Source: Vigna angularis | Lineage: Eukaryota; Streptophyta; Magnoliopsida; Fabales; Fabaceae | Assembly (NCBI RefSeq): GCF_016808095.1 | Contig: NC_068971.1 | Coordinates: 20,882,501 to 20,946,500, forward strand | Length of the DNA: 64,000 nucleotides | Direction of reading: 5' to 3' | Shown: in pieces, positions 48,208 through 59,312 of the stretch | How positions within the stretch are numbered: position 1 is the first letter of the stretch | How the letters are laid out: each line of letters starts with the position of its first letter | Notes under the pieces: generated by a model | The model's database searches: none | What the model was told of the DNA's origin: nothing | The model's input: the letters and a program-made list of their open reading frames with translations, nothing else | Translations under genes and position numbers: made by a program

Positions 48208-49374
48208 CCCTAACCCTAAACCTCTGCTTTTAAATTTCAGAACCCTAACTTTGCTGAAACCTCCTGCTTTTAGATTTCAGAACCCTAACTTTGCTTTTCA
48301 ATTTGGGTAAAACAGCCATGAATCCTCTGCTCTCAGGATGAATCACCAATTCACAGTGCCACATCAACAAAAAAATGTACAGCTCATCAGTTTTCTTCCA
48401 GCTGGGCAGTTGTGCCGTTAGTTTTTTAACGCCGTAACCAAAAAGGACTAACTTGCACCGTTTTTGCGAAAAGTGGGATCTTAGTGAACTTTTGAAAAAA
48501 AGTAGGACCAATTTGAACAGACCTTACGAAAAGTGGGACCAAAATAGGAATTAAACCTAATTTAAAATAAGAAAATAAAAAAACTAAAAACTTAAAAAAA
48601 AAACTCAACTGATGTCACCACATCCGTTAACGGATGTGGCACATCTGTTTTAATATATATGTATAAAAAATATTTTAATTATTATTTAAATAATAATAAA
48701 TAAATTAAAATTAATAATAATTATTTTATTAAATAAAATAAAAATAATTTATAAATAATTAAGTAATAATTTTAAAATAATTAAATAATATTTATATATT
48801 AATTTAAAATAAAAAATTAAAAAATTAAAAACTTAAAAAAAAAATTCAACGAACGGATGTGATACATTCGTTTTAATATATATGTATAAAAAATATTTTA
48901 ATTATTATTTAAATAATAATATATAAATTAAATTAATAATAATTATTTTATGAAATAAAATAAAATAAATTTATAAATTATTAAGTAATAATTTTAAAAA
49001 AATTAAATAATATTTATATATTAATTTAAAATACAATAAATTAAAAAACTAAAAATTAAAAAAAAAAAAAGGAAACTCAACGGATGTCGCCACATTCGTT
49101 GAATAATTTTTTCTTCAACGGATGTTGACATCCGTTGAAGAAAAGAGATAGGGGTGTAGGATATTTTAAAATATAAAGGATAGTTTTGGAATTTAGAAAA
49201 AATGTGGTGGTGCAGGGAGCAAAGTGGGGTGGTGTAGGGAGTAACCCTCTTAGCCCTAGTATGTATAGAAAGTAAAAAGTAAAAAAAAAATAATGATATT
49301 GTGTAAGAGTAAAATGTGATTCTACATTAAGGGTGTTGCTCCCTCCACCACCACACATTTCTCCCTCCACCTCC

Positions 49375-50141
49375 CCTTTACTATTTTGCCCCTTAGTAAA
49401 ATTTTATTTTTAGGGTTATTATTTTTTAATTTTACTTATTTATAGCCTATTTCACTAATAACCTATGTAGTCCCTTGCATGAGTAAAATATTTTTCTTTC
49501 ATTTTAACATTATACTTATTCCTCTCTCTGGTGTGAGATATTACAAGTTGCAAAGGTTGGTGGTGGTGGAAAGAATTATCAAGCAATCTTTCTCTTGTGG
49601 TGGTATAGTGTTGCTCTAGTAGTGTAGTGCGTGGAGTGGTGCATTGCGTGAAGTGGTGCATTGCGTGTGTGGTGCTTCCTCCAAGTACTCCAATAAACCT
49701 TCAATTAAAACCCTAAAATAAAAACGAAACCTTAAACGGATGTTGACATCTGTTGAAGGATGTCATCCGTTAAAGATTTCGTTTTTATTATTTTATTAGA
49801 TATTTTAATAATTTAATTTAAATATTTTGATTTATTATTTTTGAATATATTTTTAATGTATTTTAATAATGTATATTTATATTACTTTATATTTAAATTT
49901 TTAATTTTGGATGTTATATATAATTAGTTTTTAAACGTAATAATTTTGTAAAATATATATTTTTTATACATGATTGTATCTTTAATTCTTTAACAATTTT
50001 ATAATTATATAAAAAATTACTTATTACTTTATTTATATCAAATATATAATTTAATTATATTAATATTTTTATATTTGTTTGATTAATTATTAATTATGTT
50101 AATAAGGCTCATTATAATTTTGTAGGTGATTATTATTTAAA
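49375..50141 (+). promoter_or_regulatory. Transposase leader / promoter region of the MULE
   Basis: A non-coding 5' portion between the TIR and the transposase ATG. It contains GGTGGTGCATTGCGTG-type short repeats (49560-49680) and the ACGGATGTTGACATCTGT palindrome near 49736. An intron acceptor-like TTTTGTAG precedes the ATG by about 17 bp. No TATA box was assigned. Confidence 0.35.
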
Positions 50142-53100
50142 ATGGATGAATATCTTCATATGGATTCTCAAATTGGTTGTAGTTTGAAATCTGATTTGTC
50201 TTCATCAATTGGCAAAGTTGTAGAGAGAGATTTAACAATTAAATTTACAACAAATGAAATATTTCGTTCATGGGAGCACTTAATTCAATGGGTAAGAGGG
50301 ATGACTTATGATTTAGGATTTGTTGTGGTAATAGTAAGATCTGACATTGCTACTGGTGTACGGGGAAGAAAAACGTTCGTCATACTTGGATGTGAAAGAT
50401 GGGGAAAATATAGGAAATACAAAGCTGATGTAGTGGCTAGTGTATACGACACTCGTAAATGTGAATGTTCGTTTAGATTAAAGGGTAAACCATGTTCAGA
50501 TGGGGCCAGATGGGTGTTGAAGGTGATGTGTGGACATCACAACCATGAGTTGGCTGAAACTTTAGTTGGTCACCCTTATGCTGGCAGGTTAAATACAAGT
50601 GAGAAGTCATTACTGGTTGATATGACAAGGAGTAAAGTTACACCTGCAAATATTTTATTAACACTCAAACAAAATAATGATCGAAATGTCAAAACGATTA
50701 AACAAATCTACAACGCAAGGCATGCGTATAAACGATCATTAAGAGGGTCCAGAACTGAACTACAACAACTTATGATGTTGTTGGATCGGGATAAGTACAT
50801 TCACTAGAGTAGGTGTGCTGATGATTCAGAGGTTGTTACTGACTTGTTTTGGACACATCCTGATGCGGTCAAATTGTTAAACTCATTTAATGTTGTATTT
50901 TTGATGGATTCCACATATAAAACAAATAGATATAGACTTTCGTTGCTTGAGATTGTGGGTATGACGTCTACAGGGTTAACCTTCTCAGTAGCATTTGCTT
51001 TCTTGTTTACTGAAAGGTAGAGTAATTTCACATGGGCTTTGGAAAAGCTGAAAGGTTTATTTTTAACATCTGAGGGTGGTCCTAAAGTCATTGTCACTGA
51101 CAGAGACTTGGCTTTGATGAATTCCATTGCAAATGTATTCCTTGAGTCATATAAGATGTTATGTCGGTTCCACATCCTTAAAAATGTTAAAGCTAAATGT
51201 AAAATGTTAGTTCATTCTACTGAGGTTTGGGAAGTGTTGATGGATACATGGGAAAATGTGATGGATTGTGCTGATGAAAGCTTGTTTGCTGAGTATGTGA
51301 ATGGTTTTCAATATGCAAGCAGTTCATGGCCTTTGTTCTTTGAATATGTGAATCAGACTTGGATTATTCCGTACAACACATACTTTGTAAAGTTCTGGAC
51401 GAATAAAGTAATGCATTTAGGGAACACAACCACAAATAGGTATGTTGTAATGTTATTTTATTTATTTGTTTTGTAGATAAATATTTATTTGCACTTGTTG
51501 AAGGTTTTTTTTTTGTTTCAAGGCTGAATCTGCTCATTGGAGCCTGAAGAAAGTTCTGGGCAATAATATGGGTGATTTGTGTTCTTGTTGGGATAATATT
51601 CATAACGTCATTATCCTACAACACAACAAGATTAAGGCGTCATTTGAAAGTAGTTTGTTGCTCACGAGTGACCATTTTAAAGGCTATAGATATAGAGAAC
51701 TTATTGGGCGTGTGTCTCGATATGCATTGTGATGGAAACCCATTTAGGATAGTCCATTCAAAGGAGTATCAACTTAAGTTAAGGCTAAGAAAGGGAAGTG
51801 AAGAAGAACTATTAAAGACTCTTTCTTAATTTTCTTTCTCTAAGGCTTAGTAGGATTCTCTTTAGTATGTTTATATGTGTTTTGTAGGGTCTAATAAAGC
51901 TAGGAGATCATGGATCAACTAGCCAAGAAACTTGATAAATCAAGAAGCAAGGAAACATCAAGAATGAAGAAGCAAGCCAAATCTTCATTTAGAGGAATGT
52001 TGGAATCTTCACTTGGATGCATAGTAAGCTGCTTTGGAAGCCCACATGAGTCACATTCCAACCAGCAACTTGGTTGAAGTTGAAGAAAGCCTAGTGCTCA
52101 GCAGATGAGGGTTTGTGCCCAGCGTCAACAAATGCACCAGTTGCCACTCACGTTTCTTCACCAGCTTCTTGTTTGATAGGCCACGTAGCTACTCACGTTT
52201 TCTTTCCACTTGCACAGCTGGCCCTTGCATCATAGCTAACGTAGCTAAGTGTAGGCGTGAACCAGGAGCTTTGTTTCTCCTTTAAATACCTTGCTCCATT
52301 GCTTGTAACGAGACCTTTGATTTGAATGAAGAATTGTTTTCTGTTGATGTTGTCCAGAACTTTCTTCTTATTGAAGGTCACCGAGAGAGAGCTTGAGAGT
52401 TTCCTCTAGCCTCTCTCCCTAGCTAGGCTCCATTACTAGCATATCTCCACCCATCCGCATCACATTTCAGCACCCAAATCTCTGCCTCCATTTCACTTCC
52501 CAATTCACAGAACACCACCGTTTGAAATTGTGCTTCAGTTTCTCCTTCACCGAACCACTGTTTCATTCCAACCTTATCTTCATCACTGAGTCATTACATC
52601 TTCTCCAATCCAACCACCGAACACCTCTTTAGAGTGGCTTCAACACTTTTCTATTTCCTCCAATCATCTTCAACCCATTCCGCTGCATTGTCGAAGCACC
52701 TCTTCCATTGTTGGGTGCTTCTATGGTCCAAGTCAGAGGTGAGCTTGGTTGATTTGTTCCTCCACCCGAATCAGCCAATTCCTTCTTCCATCACATTGGA
52801 TCTCATTGCTAAGGAATTGAAAATAGTGCAGCAGATAGGATTGGACTCCTCAAAGTGTGGATGCGTATTGAGACGTACATTTGGTGTCCCATGTGCATGT
52901 GAATTAGCACGGTATGATCCTAGGATGATCCCTATAGGTGAATTTCATATCATGTGGCGAAGGTTGCATTTCTCAAATGTTGAATTAAATGAAACTGAGC
53001 CTCAGTTATCCATTAAAGATGAGTTGAAACAAGTAGAAGAACGATTCAATGAGGTTGACATTGGCGGTAAAGTCACCATCAAGCAGAAGTTACTTGAGAT

Positions 53101-53980
53101 TGTTTTTCCTACATTGACATCAATGGTCCCTCCATTACATAAAGTCAAGACAAAGGGTGCACAAAAAAGTAAAGTTAAACGAAGTGAAAGGTCTACTACG
53201 CGGGATCCATCATATTTTGAGTATGTCGACGCCTTTCATTCAACCATAGAATCTTCATCTCTGAGAAGTAAATTACAATCAAAGCCAAAAGCAATGAAGA
53301 AAAAGAGAGTTCCAATGATAGACCAGTTTCATTCTACTACTTACCCCTTCATTGTGGATGTTGTTGATGTTGTGGCTGATGGTCACTGTGGGTATAGATG
53401 CATTGCTGCGTTGTTGGGACTCGGAGAAGATTCATGGCCCGTTATCAGGAATGAGTTGGTCAAAGAACTCAGTGCATGGCATGATGAATATGCAAGCCTA
53501 GTAGGAGGCTATGATAGACTAGAAGAACTGAGGAACTCTTTGTTGGTGCAATCACTATCGGCGGTAAGTGTTTCCCGTTTTATGTAGTTTATTTATTACA
53601 TTTGTTTTTTTTCTAACAACTTCTTTTATTCATAACAGGCTAACATGAATAAGTGGATGACATTACCAGACATTGGTTATGCAATTGCTAACCAATATAA
53701 CGTTATCTTAGTGTGTTTGTCATACTCTCAAAATTATACTATCTTCCCACTACGTTCCACGCCACCTTTTGATATAACTCAACATCGCTTAATTTGTATA
53801 GGACATGTTCATGGATGTCATTTTGTGCAGGTAAGTGCATTTTTTTATGATTTCATTTTAAAATTACTTATCACTCAATTAATTATTGTAATTTGTATAA
53901 TGTAGGTTAAGCTACAAGAAGGTTGTCCGTTGCCCATGGTGAATATCATGTCCTCAACCCACTGTTATCCTAAGGCATGA
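50142..53980 (+). pseudogene. MULE transposase (FAR1-like / MuDR / SWIM) fused to OTU cysteine protease, broken
   Basis: The frame starts MDEYLHMDSQIGCS. The N-terminal FAR1-like zinc region includes CECSFRLKGKPC and HHNHEL. The MULE DDE core follows, with first Asp in FLMDSTYKTN and second in VTDRDLALMNS, then CRFHILKNVKAKC. After a small intron (about 51439-51521, acceptor apparently mutated) comes AESAHWSLKKVLGN. The SWIM finger is CGCVLRRTFGVPCAC (near 52855). The OTU domain has the catalytic ADGHCGYRC (near 53380) and, after introns 53564-53638 and 53831-53905, GHVHGCHFVQV with the catalytic His. Defects are TAG at 50805-50807 (expected Trp), TAG at 51018-51020, a 1064-bp solo LTR at 51730, and TGA at 53978. 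OTU domains normally cleave ubiquitin chains; the role in transposons is unknown. Confidence 0.88.
51730..52793. mobile_element. Solo LTR inserted in the transposase gene
   Basis: 1064 bp starting TGATGGAAACCC and ending CTTCCATCA (TG...CA with the inverted ends TGATGGAA/TTCCATCA). It is flanked by a perfect 5-bp duplication CATTG (51725-51729 and 52794-52798). Insert plus one target copy is 1069 nt, which accounts exactly for the frame change between the two transposase halves. A CTTTAAATACC box with a TTGAATGAAGAATTG region downstream resembles an LTR promoter. Confidence 0.88.
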
Positions 53981-54485
53981 GCGTGGTCATCTATTTATAC
54001 TAGTAGGATGCACGCATTTGAACAGTTGATGGACATAACAACATCTTATGTTGACTTAGGTGATTCGTGATATTTATATTATGTATGAAGATATGTAAAA
54101 ATACACTATTATATTTTGTTATTTAAGTACTTATTGTCAGTATTCGTGATATTTATATTATTATTATTCGTGATATTTATGTAGTATTTATTTATGTATG
54201 AAAATATTTATATTATCAGTATTCGTGATATTTATATTAGTTGTTGTTAATTAAGTTCTTATTTTTTTCCACTTAAACATATAAATATTTGATCATCTAT
54301 ATAACCAATATAAAAGAACATGTAACTCAAAATGAAAACATTGAAATTATAAGAAATTATAAATGTCTATTACAAATACAAAGAAAATATGATGTCAAAT
54401 AATACATAATGAGAAAAAGGAAATATAAAGTCCTGTAATACATAATGAAAAAATGAAATACAAAGTCCTATCAATTAGACGTCGA
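53981..54485. other. AT-rich spacer between the two convergent MULE genes
   Basis: Contains repeated TATTCGTGATATTTATATTA units (about 54065-54240). Both genes end towards it. No coding sequence. Confidence 0.6.
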
Positions 54486-56525
54486 TCATCTACCACGCAC
54501 ATGCCTCTGCCCTCTCCTAGTCGGGGAATATTCGTCGATGTCCTCATTAGCAATCTAAAGCAGGTCCATTGACACCTGATGTGCAACAGTACCCTCGGTC
54601 ACATGACGACACGATATCAAGGACTGTAACATTCTCGCCATTCGCCTAAATCTAGCCTGCATTATAATTATATCAAACAATTAAATAAACAAGGTGATCA
54701 AAATTTAATAATATAAGCAATGAAAAATAACATACCAGGGCGCCAGATGGTGAAGGTGGAGATGATCTACGATGGGGTCGTGCCTCTTGTGGAACATCGG
54801 GGCACTGTCTAGGCGCAAGAGCCGGTCGCGCGTCATCTGCAGCAACAATAATATAAGGATGTGAAACCCTCCTAAACCACTGAATGTACCCATCGACAAA
54901 TTCAGAAGGGGATGCTGCATGTCTGACATTACTCACAACGTGAGCTCTGAAGTGCAACCAAACATGATCAATGGCCACTACTTCTGCATCTGGAACTGTA
55001 GTCGGTGATCGTGGAATGTCTTGCTGAAACCTAAATTGGCTCAGCACACGCTCAGGCAAATGATGACAAAGGGTGTCACCAATCCGAATCCATCCAGAAT
55101 ACATACAGATGCCGGAGAATGGCCGAATGCCCCGATGCCCCTCATACGGATGCCATACAACTCCACTGTATGTCAGCGCATCCAACTGTGACCGAATCTC
55201 TGCAAGAGTGGAACTCTGCCTAGGGCTCTGCCACCTCATGGCACGTGGTGTGGTATCATCGTAAGAAGTCACTAACCGCCTCCTCCCCATGCTAGGGAAA
55301 TGTTCGTATATCCAACTCTAAAAAAATAATTATTTAATTAAATTACATCCATCTTTGAACATGGAAATAAATACATGAAATAAATGTCAAAGTTATAACT
55401 GTACCTGAAATAGAGTCAAATATCCAGCCATCTGCTTCGTGGAGGCGAGACTCGCATCCCCGAGCTGCTCGTACAAATAGGCGAGTGCAGCAACACCCCA
55501 GGCATATCTGTCACACGCGTGTACATCTCTAAATAACAATAAGTAAGACACGCGTATAGAACTAGCACTCTTATTTGTAAAAATCGTGCATCCTACTAGA
55601 TGCAACAAATATGCTCTAGCAGCATAGTCCCAATGCTACGACTCACACCTCTGAACATATATCTCTCTAAGCCAACTGAGTCTGACTTTCGGACCACGTG
55701 TATCCTCCATCTCAGCACCTGCTATGCCACCATCAACGCCGAGCTGTTGCACAAGGGCTGTACGAGCCTCCTCAAACTCCAACTCCTCCAAATCACACAT
55801 TTGTCCCATCACGGGCAGGTGAAGTAATGTCGAGACGTCATCAAGAGTAATCGACATCTCCCCTATAGGGAGATGGAAACTACTGGTCTCAAAATGCCAC
55901 CTCTCTATGAATCTGAGGAGTAACCCATTATCAACGTAATCATAACAAATCCCTGTAAGAGGCATCAAACTGGAATTCAACACAATGTGTTGAATTCCAT
56001 CGTGGCATGGTCCTAACTTATTTACTTTTTTTCCGTGGGAGATCAACTTCAGTGTGTCCCCTCGATCCTACACATCAATATTTAATAAAATTTCTATTAA
56101 AAAAATAATAAAATAAATTTTATTTTTGCACTCACCCGACCTTTGGAAATAGCATAAGCTACATGATGAACATAGTGCGTCAGCAATGAATCATCACGTG
56201 GACCTCTAGGAAATCCACCGACATCCTCTTGTATGTCATGAACATCCGCATGCTCCTCCTCATCGTCATCGTCATTAGGGGCCTCAAGTGCATACTCCTC
56301 ACCATGAGTTTCATACGCCTCATATGTTTGTTCCTCAACGGCTCGCTCCTCAACTATGGGGTCATCCTGGATAGGAGTTGCACGACTTCTACGAGTAGAA
56401 ACGGTAGGTCTTCTCCGAGCTTCGCACTGCGACGAACTCTCTCCTCGAGAACTCTCACCTCGAGAACTAAAAGATGCACAAGTGTTCTTGCCATTTCTAA
56501 CAATAATTTGTTTGTTTAATTTCAA
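54486..56525 (-). pseudogene. Plant mobile domain (PMD, MAIN-like) gene inside the MULE, broken
   Basis: Exons in transcript order: about 56525-56136, 56067-55405, 55317-54736, 54656-54486, all GT/AG with matching phase. Exon 1 is acidic and Arg/Ser-rich, and its true start is uncertain. The PMD core begins at KGRDRGDTLKLISHG and continues FIERWHFETSSFHLPIGEMS, TLDDVSTLLHLPVMG, YLLHLVGCTIFTNKS and YAWGVAALAYLYEQLGDAS. This order is that of PMD / serine-threonine phosphatase 7 long-form-like proteins. The C-terminal exon RFRRMARMLQSLISCRHVTEG is also typical. Nonsense codons lie at 55636-55638 (TAG, where Gln is usual) and 54555-54557 (TAG). Host PMD proteins (MAIN, MAIL1) act in silencing and genome stability; transposon-borne copies are known, but their role is unclear. 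Confidence 0.87.
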
Positions 56526-56921
56526 AAATTAAGAAAATTATTGTTTTAAATATCATTAATAAACTATAAAAAATGCAATTCAAAATAAATTAAACTAATA
56601 ATAATTAATTTATTAACTACAACAAAAATTAAATAAAAGAAACAATTAGCTAATTAATTAAAAAAATATATGTAAATACATTTCCATTTAATTATTATTA
56701 AATTAATTATTATTACAAATACAAATTTACTATAAATAAATTAAATACAAATACAAATTTATTAATATTAAATACAATTAAATTAATAATATTTATTTCA
56801 AGAAATAAAAATAATTTAAATAAAGTTTTCGTATCTAATTCAAACTTAATCAATTCATTTAGAAACTACAAATAAAATTTTTTATAAAATATTCAAATAA
56901 TAATCTAAGTTAAAGAAAATC

Positions 56922-56958
<37 letters not shown>

Positions 56959-57060
56959 AATAACTATATTTAAAAAAAATTAACAAAAAATATATCAAAT
57001 ATATATTCAATTATAATAATTTTAAAAATATTTAAAATATTAAAGAAAAAAAAAATACAG
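56526..57060. other. AT-rich segment of the MULE upstream of the PMD gene
   Basis: Very AT-rich, with ATTAAATACAAATACAAATT-type short repeats and an (AT)n run at 56925-56956. No gene. Confidence 0.6.
56925..56956. repeat. (AT)n microsatellite
   Basis: About 16 AT units. Confidence 0.9.
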
Positions 57061-57061
57061 C

Positions 57062-57178
57062 ATCCGAGAGCCAAAACGGATGTGGGATATCCGATTGACC
57101 ATCAAAGGATATCCCACATCCGTCGACGGAAGTCGGACATCCGTCGAAGGCAAACGGATGTCCCACATCCGTTTTGGC
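57062..57178. repeat. Cluster of ACGGATGT / ACATCCGT palindromes near the MULE right end
   Basis: At least five copies of CGGAtGT(G)GGAtATCC / CCCACATCCGT-type motifs in both orientations within 117 bp (for example AAACGGATGTGGGATATCCG and AAACGGATGTCCCACATCCG). Related motifs occur at 49736-49775 and throughout the 43049-49249 element. Confidence 0.8.
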
Positions 57179-57649
57179 CTTTCGTGGACACTGTTCAGAC
57201 GCGCGACAACCACTCAAGCACAAAAACAGAAAGCACGGAGAATGGTTAATGGAGAACCAACCTGGATGCCGCAGATCCACGCTCCTCCACGCCAGATGAA
57301 CGACCTCCTCCGCACCAACGGCTGCTCCACACTTAACGGTCCTCCAAGGAAAATGAAGAAGAAAGAAATGGAGGAAGAGAAGTGAAACGGAGAAGAGGGT
57401 TGAAGACGGAAGAGAGATTGTTAAACAGAAATGGAAGATGGAATGATAGGTTCAGGGAGTAAATAGGAAAATTAGGTTTGAAATAAATTAAAATATTAAA
57501 ATAGTAAAAGTAAAAAATTTTAATCTGAGGATATAATTGGAATTAAAGAAAATTGGGGAGGTGGAGGGAGAAAGATGTGGTGGTGGAGGGAGCAACATCT
57601 CTACATTAATTAAGGTCCTAACATTAATTAAGTAATTACACAATTGTTT

Positions 57650-57765
57650 AGTGCCGTGAGTCTCTTGGGAAACGATACTTGGTCTTACCATTTATTATTA
57701 CTTGATACGATTCGGTACACTTGTCGATTCATTAACAAGTTTTTGACTCCATTTTCGTGGATTAA
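57650..57765 (+). mobile_element. Fragment resembling an Athila-type gypsy internal region
   Basis: GAGTCTCTTGGGAAACGATA...GGTCTTACCATTTATTA...GATTCGGTACACTTG...AACAAGTTTTTG matches the order of the conserved stretch I know from Athila-like elements near their 5' internal start. It is short and isolated, and the assignment is from memory. Confidence 0.45.
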
Positions 57766-58260
57766 AAATTTGTTTATCAAAGACCGAACGACGTTGGAAC
57801 ACAGGCCGAACACAGTTGAAGACTGAACAACGTATAGCAGATGAAAGCCGAACACAGTTGAAGGCTGAAAACAACTAAAAGGCCAAATGACATATATCAG
57901 TTGAAAGCCGAATAAGATAGATAAACAAAACACATGTACAAGACTGAACGGAGTTGAGTCCAACTAACATTGTAGAATAAAATGTTAAGAGTTGAAAGGT
58001 TTACGAGTGAGGAATCAAGCCGAACGATGGAAAGCTGTGAGGAACCAAGCCGAACGACAGAAGGTGATAAAGGGTCGAGCCGAACGATGGAAAGTAGTAA
58101 GGAATCGAGCCGAACGATAGAAGGCAATGAGGGCTCAAGCCGAACGATGGAAGGAGGTGAAGAACTGGAGCCAACCGTTTGAAGAGTTAGTACCCTGATT
58201 GTTCCAAGTCTCGCAAATAATCGATTATTACTTACAATAATTGATATCATTGGTAGTTGT
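57766..58260. repeat. GCCGAACGATGGAA minisatellite and related repeats
   Basis: At 58005-58165 about five units of ~33 bp contain AAGCCGAACGATGGAA with variants. Before it, 57780-57950 holds looser GCCGAACACAGTTGAAG repeats. Nothing coding. Confidence 0.8.
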
Positions 58261-59267
58261 TGTTACCAATAAGGAAGCAATGGTAAATTGAAGACAATGA
58301 TTTTGATGATGCTGCAAGAAGATAGACTTGAAGAAGTTGTTATAATTGTTGTAAAAACACTTTGTAGAATATAAATGTATTAGGAAAGTCTTTGAATATG
58401 TAAAACTTAGAAAATCTCGTATCTTTGGTTAATTTACGCATTTAATCGATTATGAGAAGCTATAATCAATTATCCTGAGCACTCTTGAAAAAAGCATTTT
58501 GCTCTGGAATAATCGATTATTCCTTCAAATAATCGATTATCAACTGGTCCTCTTGAGAACTGCCAAACTCTCTGGAATAATCGATTATTCCTCAGGATAA
58601 TTGATTATCATTTTTTGAAAAACCCTGTAACGGACTAAAATAATCAATTATCACTAACAATAATCAATTATCAGTGGCAATTGTAATCTATCTCTTCAAA
58701 CTCAGACCAGTTGCCTATATAAGGTTGTTCCAAAACCCTTAGAAACAAGAACTCTGAGCTTTTTGAGAATACAGTTTGTCTAAGGAAGTTCCAAAAAGCT
58801 AGTTCAAGTGCTTTGCCTGGTCTCGTGAATAGGAGAAGCTCACACTTTGTGGGTCAAAGGTCAGAGCGGTTCTCTTCGAGTTGGTAAGGTTGTCATCTTC
58901 CTGTTCGTTGGTCGAAGGAAGCTCCCTTCCGGTTCGTTCGTCGAAGGAAGGTTTTATTATTCTATTTTATTCACTCCATTGTAAATCTGTGAAACTGATT
59001 TTTAGTGAAAACGTTAATCACTTTTTATAGTGATTAACAACTGGACGTAGATTCTTTTGAATCGAACCAGGATAAAAATTCTGTGTTGAATTTTTATTAC
59101 TCTCTACGCTCTTTACATTTTGCGCATATCAACTGTTCGATAAATTTTCTCTAAGAAAATTAATTTTCTAAAACGGACCATCTTAATACAAGTTTGACCG
59201 AACACGCTTTCCGCTATCTTAATTTATTCCGCTGCGCGACTCTATAACTGTACCGATTGTTCCGACA
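58261..59267 (+). repeat. 5' LTR of the Sirevirus-type element
   Basis: Starts TGTTACCAATAAGG and ends TTGTTCCGACA. It contains repeated AATCGATTAT motifs (58440-58660), a TATATAAGG box near 58716 consistent with an LTR promoter, and a Pro/Leu-free U5 region. The left edge is inferred. Confidence 0.75.
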
Positions 59268-59269
59268 AT

Positions 59270-59281
59270 TGGTATCAGAGC
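59270..59281 (+). other. Primer binding site, initiator-Met tRNA
   Basis: TGGTATCAGAGC lies two bases after the LTR end. Confidence 0.92.
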
Positions 59282-59312
59282 TTGCTTTGATATTCTTTCA
59301 AACTTTTTCAAA

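Larger units (their letters stand above)
43590..48557. mobile_element. Nested MULE with 542-bp inverted arms and an internal tandem array
   Basis: The ends are GGTTTAATTCCTATTTTGGT and its inverse. A perfect 9-bp target duplication TAATTTAAA flanks it (43581-43589 and 48558-48566). The arms 43590-44131 and 48016-48557 are both 542 bp and nearly identical, differing by a few substitutions. The interior has a zinc-knuckle exon (44132-44386), a direct ~230-bp pair (about 44395-44635 and 47740-47965), a remnant TIR-like segment (44638-44755) and a 575-bp tandem array (44797-47290). There is no transposase catalytic domain, so it is non-autonomous. It inserted into the second unit of the tandem array of the 43049-49249 element. 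Confidence 0.93.
43049..49249. mobile_element. Non-autonomous MULE, sibling of the 49331-57600 element, split by a nested MULE
   Basis: The left end GAGAGTTGCTCCCTTCACCA and the right end, inverted, GAGGGTTACTCCCTACACCA form diverged TIRs of the same type as the autonomous neighbour (GTTGCTCCCTCCACCACCAC). A 9-bp flanking repeat TTAGTCCTA / TTAGCCCTA (43040-43048 and 49250-49258, one mismatch) fits a Mutator target duplication. Without the nested element and its target copy it is about 1.2 kb. It contains four ~230-bp AT-rich tandem units (about 43180-43417, 43418-48650 interrupted, 48651-48880, 48881-49080) separated by ACGGATGT / ACATCCGT palindromes. No coding capacity. Confidence 0.75.
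49331..57600. mobile_element. Autonomous-type MULE encoding transposase-OTU and a PMD gene (both broken)
   Basis: The left end GGGTGTTGCTCCCTCCACCA and the right end, inverted, AGATGTTGCTCCCTCCACCA begin TIRs of about 45 bp with few mismatches. A perfect 9-bp target duplication CTACATTAA lies at 49322-49330 and 57601-57609. The 8270-bp interior carries, on the plus strand, a FAR1/MuDR-type transposase with SWIM finger and an OTU protease domain. On the minus strand it carries a four-exon plant-mobile-domain (PMD) gene whose 3' end faces the transposase 3' end. ACGGATGT/ACATCCGT palindromes cluster near both ends (49736-49775 and 57062-57175). A solo LTR splits the transposase. Confidence 0.93.
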
